Below, one piece after another: positions 6,894-8,934 of a stretch of 8,934 nt of DNA; position 1 is the first letter of the stretch; each line of letters starts with the position of its first letter. The stretch covers positions 1 to 8,934 of the forward strand of contig SKLD01000367.1 of assembly GCA_007123395.1 (NCBI GenBank), in the 5' to 3' direction. The translations under genes and the position numbers were made by a program. Source of the stretch: Opitutales bacterium (GTDB taxonomy: Bacteria > Verrucomicrobiota > Verrucomicrobiia > Opitutales > Oceanipulchritudinaceae). Below the pieces are notes generated by a model. It did no database searches, had not been told where the DNA came from, and saw nothing but the letters and a program-made list of their open reading frames with translations.

Positions 6894-6937
6894 AATTAAT
6901 TGACCGCCATTCCTATCTCGGGATTTAATTAATTGAC
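6894..6937 (+). repeat. Direct repeat AATTAATTGAC
   Basis: Exact 11-base copies lie at 6894-6904 and 6927-6937, starting 33 bases apart. A third, looser copy (TAATAATTGAC, 6833-6843) carries the TTGACA of the predicted promoter. The 6927 copy also contains TTGACA (6933-6938) but has no convincing -10 box. The 33-base distance is about three helical turns, as for cooperative protein sites. Confidence 0.45.
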
Positions 6938-6971
6938 AAGCTTGCGGACGCTGAATCTGCGGAGGTATGGT

Positions 6972-7079
6972 ATGCGGGGCGACGGTGGGCGGATTTCCGG
7001 GGCAAGCGGGTGGACCGCGTATGCGATTCTGATTGATGGGTGGGGGCGTGGCGCGGGCGGATCTGCCGAACCTGTTTGA
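6972..7079 (+). CDS. Possible 35-residue glycine-rich small ORF
   Basis: GGAGG at 6961-6965 lies 6 bases before an ATG that opens a 35-codon frame starting MRGDGGRISGASGW and ending GRGAGGSAEPV. I recognise no family, signal peptide or RiPP leader. It lies downstream of the AT-rich promoter, which could supply its transcript. A frame of this length with a fair ribosome binding site arises often by chance, so it is listed only for completeness. Elsewhere in 6939-7178 I see no further gene, terminator or clear promoter; this stretch may simply be a long leader for the amidase gene. Confidence 0.15.
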   Translation: MRGDGGRISGASGWTAYAILIDGWGRGAGGSAEPV

Positions 7080-7178
7080 TGGCGTTTGTCTTCTGCGGGG
7101 AAATTGTTTGATTTGTGCAGTGCCGCTGCTTGGGCGGGGGTTTTGAAGGTTGCATTCCGCGGAAAAATTCCCACGTTC

Positions 7179-7200
7179 AAGGAGTCTGTTAATGGTTTGA
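7179..7200 (+). promoter_or_regulatory. Ribosome binding site followed by a two-codon minicistron
   Basis: AAGGAG at 7179-7184 is the only strong Shine-Dalgarno sequence before the amidase gene. It is ideally placed 7 bases before ATG 7192, but that frame reads ATG GTT TGA and stops at once. The amidase ATG at 7210 is in the same frame, 9 bases after the stop, and 25 bases from the Shine-Dalgarno. Either ribosomes terminate and re-initiate, or a nonsense change has shortened the original N-terminus. Confidence 0.4.
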
Positions 7201-7209
7201 CGTTTATCG

Positions 7210-8136
7210 ATGAGTGAGAAGGCGATGAGAGCGGCGATGCCGCGTATGCCGCGTGAACGGTTCCTGCGCTTGGGGGCCGTTGGGCTTGCCGGTCTCTTTC
7301 TTCCGCGCCTTGTCGCCCGTGCGGACGGCAGGACGGAGTACGTAGTGCGCGCCGGGGATACGCTTTCGGTCATCGCCCGTCGCCATGGTGTGAGTGTGAC
7401 GGAACTGCGCGAAGCCAACGGGCTTCGTGGAGACCGTATCCTCGTGGGGCAGCGGCTGACCATTCCGGAATCCGGGCTTACGTATATAGTGCATCGGGTG
7501 CAGCGTGGCGAGTCGCTCAGCGTAATTGCGCGCCGCTACGGAGTGACGGTGACGGAGGTACGTGCGGCCAATGGTTTGACAAGTGACCTGATCCGGCCCG
7601 GGCAGGAACTACGGATTTTGCAGAAGACCGTATCGCCCGCCGAGCGGCGATTCATCCGCGGCGTTGTCGAGGCGACCCGTCGTATTCGGGTGGAGAAGGG
7701 CCGTTGGCAGACTATTGTGGGCCACCACAGCGGCATCGACCGCGGCAACGCGGCCAGCTATGACCGCTACCACCGGCGCGAGCGCCGTATGGAAAACGGT
7801 CTTGCCTACCACTTTGTCATCGGCAACGGCCGTGACTCTGGTGACGGCGAGATTGAAATCGGTGACCGTTGGCGCCGTCAGATCCAAGGCGGGCATGTTC
7901 GCGACCACGCCGTTAACATGACGAGCATCGGCATCTGCGTGGTGGGTAATTTTGAGAAAAGCCGCCCCTCGCTTCGGCAGATGCAGGCCTTCCGCGAGCT
8001 GGTCGATTACTTGCGCAATGAGGTTCTTGCGGGCCAACCGGTCAATTTCGCCGTGCATCGCGAGATCGACCGCAACCACACCCTATGCCCCGGTCGTTTC
8101 TTCCCGACCGCCGCCATGCACCGCCGCTACGGTTGA
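7210..8136 (+). CDS. Exported N-acetylmuramoyl-L-alanine amidase with two LysM domains
   Basis: A 308-residue peptidoglycan amidase expected to cleave the bond between N-acetylmuramic acid and L-alanine of the stem peptide in the periplasm. Residues 1-38 form a basic segment and hydrophobic core (LGAVGLAGLFLP). RERFLRLG resembles a degenerate Tat motif with one arginine replaced by glutamate. Two LysM modules follow at about 44-86 and 95-137, sharing LSVIARR-x-GV-x-VTE. The catalytic domain, about 165-305, is of the Amidase_2/PGRP type: zinc ligands His172 in VGHHSG, His283 in VHREID and Cys293 in TLCPG, plus Tyr200 in YHFVIGNG, as in T7 lysozyme. Start choice is uncertain: ATG 7210 is the first usable codon after an in-frame stop, and 7225, 7237 and 7246 are alternatives that shorten only the basic N-region. 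The gene stands alone and converges on the next one. It likely acts in cell-wall turnover or recycling. Confidence 0.92.
   Translation: MSEKAMRAAMPRMPRERFLRLGAVGLAGLFLPRLVARADGRTEYVVRAGDTLSVIARRHGVSVTELREANGLRGDRILVGQRLTIPESGLTYIVHRVQRGESLSVIARRYGVTVTEVRAANGLTSDLIRPGQELRILQKTVSPAERRFIRGVVEATRRIRVEKGRWQTIVGHHSGIDRGNAASYDRYHRRERRMENGLAYHFVIGNGRDSGDGEIEIGDRWRRQIQGGHVRDHAVNMTSIGICVVGNFEKSRPSLRQMQAFRELVDYLRNEVLAGQPVNFAVHREIDRNHTLCPGRFFPTAAMHRRYG
7237..7254 (+). repeat. Tandem 9-base duplication in the signal-peptide region
   Basis: ATGCCGCGT occurs twice in direct succession and encodes MPRMPR just before the hydrophobic core. It is in frame, adds positive charge and two extra potential start codons, and looks like a simple slippage duplication. 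Confidence 0.7.
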
Positions 8137-8144
8137 GGCCGGAA

Positions 8145-8177
8145 GGTGCCGCCGACGAGGCCGGCACCGTGCCTTTT
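8145..8177 (+). terminator. Possible weak terminator between convergent genes
   Basis: GGTGCCG (8145-8151) pairs with CGGCACC (8162-8168), possibly extended by two inner pairs across a bulge. Only four T residues follow, at 8174-8177, six bases after the stem. It lies 9 bases after the amidase stop codon. The stem is good but the T-run is short and displaced, so termination efficiency is doubtful. Confidence 0.35.
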
Positions 8178-8197
8178 CCGCGTATCTTGGTGTTTCG

Positions 8198-8934
8198 TTA
8201 TTTTCGCGGTAGGTAGAACCACATCCCCTCGGCTTCCACGCCTTCCGGCGGCGCATAAAGCCAAGTCCAGAGGTCAAAACTCCAGAGCCACGGATCATCG
8301 GCCACAAAGAGCTTGCCCAGCCAGTTGCCTGTGTCCGCCACGCCGCCGGTGACTGGGAATCCTGCCCATGAGGCGGGCTCATTCCATGTCGCTTGCAGAC
8401 CGGAAAATGTGAGCGTTGCCGACTGTGTTTGCGGCCCGGTGAGGGCCACGCCCACTTGAAGGACATTCACCGGAGCATTGCCGATGGATGTTTCGAGGGC
8501 GAAATCCAATGCCCCCGTCCCGAGTACGACCTCGACGGATTCGGGATGGCGCTGGAAGCCTGCGTCAAGCACCCGGATGAAAACGGTGGCCATCATCCCG
8601 TCCCCGACACCAGAGGCAGAGGCCGTGCCGCGGAAGCGGATGACGTCGCCCGGCTCCAGTCCGAGTACACCGGCATTCCACTCCTGATACAACAAGTGCT
8701 CCGCGCCCGGGGCGTCACCTTCCGTGTAACTGTGCAGGGTGGCGCTCCCGTCAAGCGATGGCGTCGCATATTGGGAGATGGCGTAGGCACCGCCCCACGA
8801 GCCCGTCTGCCCTATCCACTCGCCGGCGGCGTTGAGTCGGTTGGTGTGCATGATCCACGGCTCGTCGCCCTCCTGTAAATCCGGGTTGATCAGGAGGATG
8901 CTGGGATCGCGTCCGGGATACGAACCCCTCAGCA
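8198..8934 (-). CDS. Exported beta-sandwich protein with aromatic C-terminal module (5' partial)
   Basis: The frame runs from TAA at 8198-8200 to the right edge, giving 244 C-terminal residues; the start lies outside. An ATG at 8851 is internal, since the frame continues upstream as INPDLQEGDEPWI with the same character. The visible part is rich in Gly, Thr, Ser and aromatic residues and reads as beta-strands: LEPGDVIRFRGTASASG, MMATVFIRVLDAGF, VLQVGVALTGPQTQSATLTF. The pattern is reminiscent of carbohydrate-binding-like jelly-roll domains in secreted proteins, but I cannot name the family. The last 43 residues hold six Trp, three Phe and two Tyr, including NWLGKLFVADDPWLWSFD, WTWLYAPPEG and the final MWFYLPRK. 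They resemble an aromatic C-terminal module I recall on many exported Opitutae proteins, perhaps a sorting or anchoring signal. It converges on the amidase gene, 61 bases apart. Function is undetermined. Confidence 0.75.
   Translation of the reverse strand, partial: LRGSYPGRDPSILLINPDLQEGDEPWIMHTNRLNAAGEWIGQTGSWGGAYAISQYATPSLDGSATLHSYTEGDAPGAEHLLYQEWNAGVLGLEPGDVIRFRGTASASGVGDGMMATVFIRVLDAGFQRHPESVEVVLGTGALDFALETSIGNAPVNVLQVGVALTGPQTQSATLTFSGLQATWNEPASWAGFPVTGGVADTGNWLGKLFVADDPWLWSFDLWTWLYAPPEGVEAEGMWFYLPRK

Noticed and set aside
6866..6928. 20-codon frame beginning MSRYLYLIIELID within the AT-rich island
   Set aside because: The ATG overlaps the predicted -10 box, there is no ribosome binding site, and the hydrophobic content simply follows from AT-rich codons.
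8897..8934. tRNA-like T-arm on the minus strand (GGGGTTCGTATCCC followed by CCCA)
   Set aside because: The stem has only three sound pairs, the rest of a tRNA would lie outside the window, and the exported-protein reading frame runs straight through it.

Overview
The window is a GC-rich bacterial chromosome segment carrying ordinary envelope, helicase and ribosomal genes. I see no CRISPR array, transposase, integrase, toxin-antitoxin pair, tRNA or rRNA. A Gram-negative host is clear from the Omp85 outer-membrane barrel and the periplasmic HtrA protease. Three things suggest Verrucomicrobiota (Opitutae/Puniceicoccaceae-like): the aromatic-rich C-terminus of the exported protein at the right edge, the L36/L31 pair, and the general style of the proteins. 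That placement rests on memory of family patterns, not on a search.

Layout. Positions 2-2838 hold three plus-strand genes in close order: the C-terminal barrel of a BamA/TamA-family protein (truncated by the left edge), a small four-helix membrane protein resembling DUF4345, and a secreted HtrA/DegP-type serine protease with two PDZ domains. The order fits envelope assembly and quality control, possibly as one operon. Positions 2839-3234 are a 396-base gap between converging genes with several imperfect hairpins and no convincing protein. Positions 3235-6174 (minus) encode a 979-residue SNF2-family ATPase with a long N-terminal half I cannot assign.

A 123-base divergent promoter region separates the SNF2 gene from a compact two-gene operon, rpmJ (L36, form without the zinc ligands) and rpmE2 (L31 type B), which ends in a clear intrinsic terminator at 6734-6758. 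Positions 6759-7209 are noncoding or only weakly coding. They include a sharply AT-rich island (6816-6938) with a near-consensus promoter, two palindromes and a repeated AATTAATTGAC motif, then a doubtful 35-codon ORF and a two-codon minicistron.

Positions 7210-8136 encode an exported peptidoglycan amidase with two LysM modules. Converging on it from the right edge (8198-8934, minus) is the C-terminal part of an exported beta-sandwich protein with an aromatic-rich C-terminus.

The most interesting unexplained pieces are the AT-rich island upstream of the amidase, the structured gap at 2839-3234, and the C-terminal module of the last protein. I did not find a clearly novel multi-gene system.
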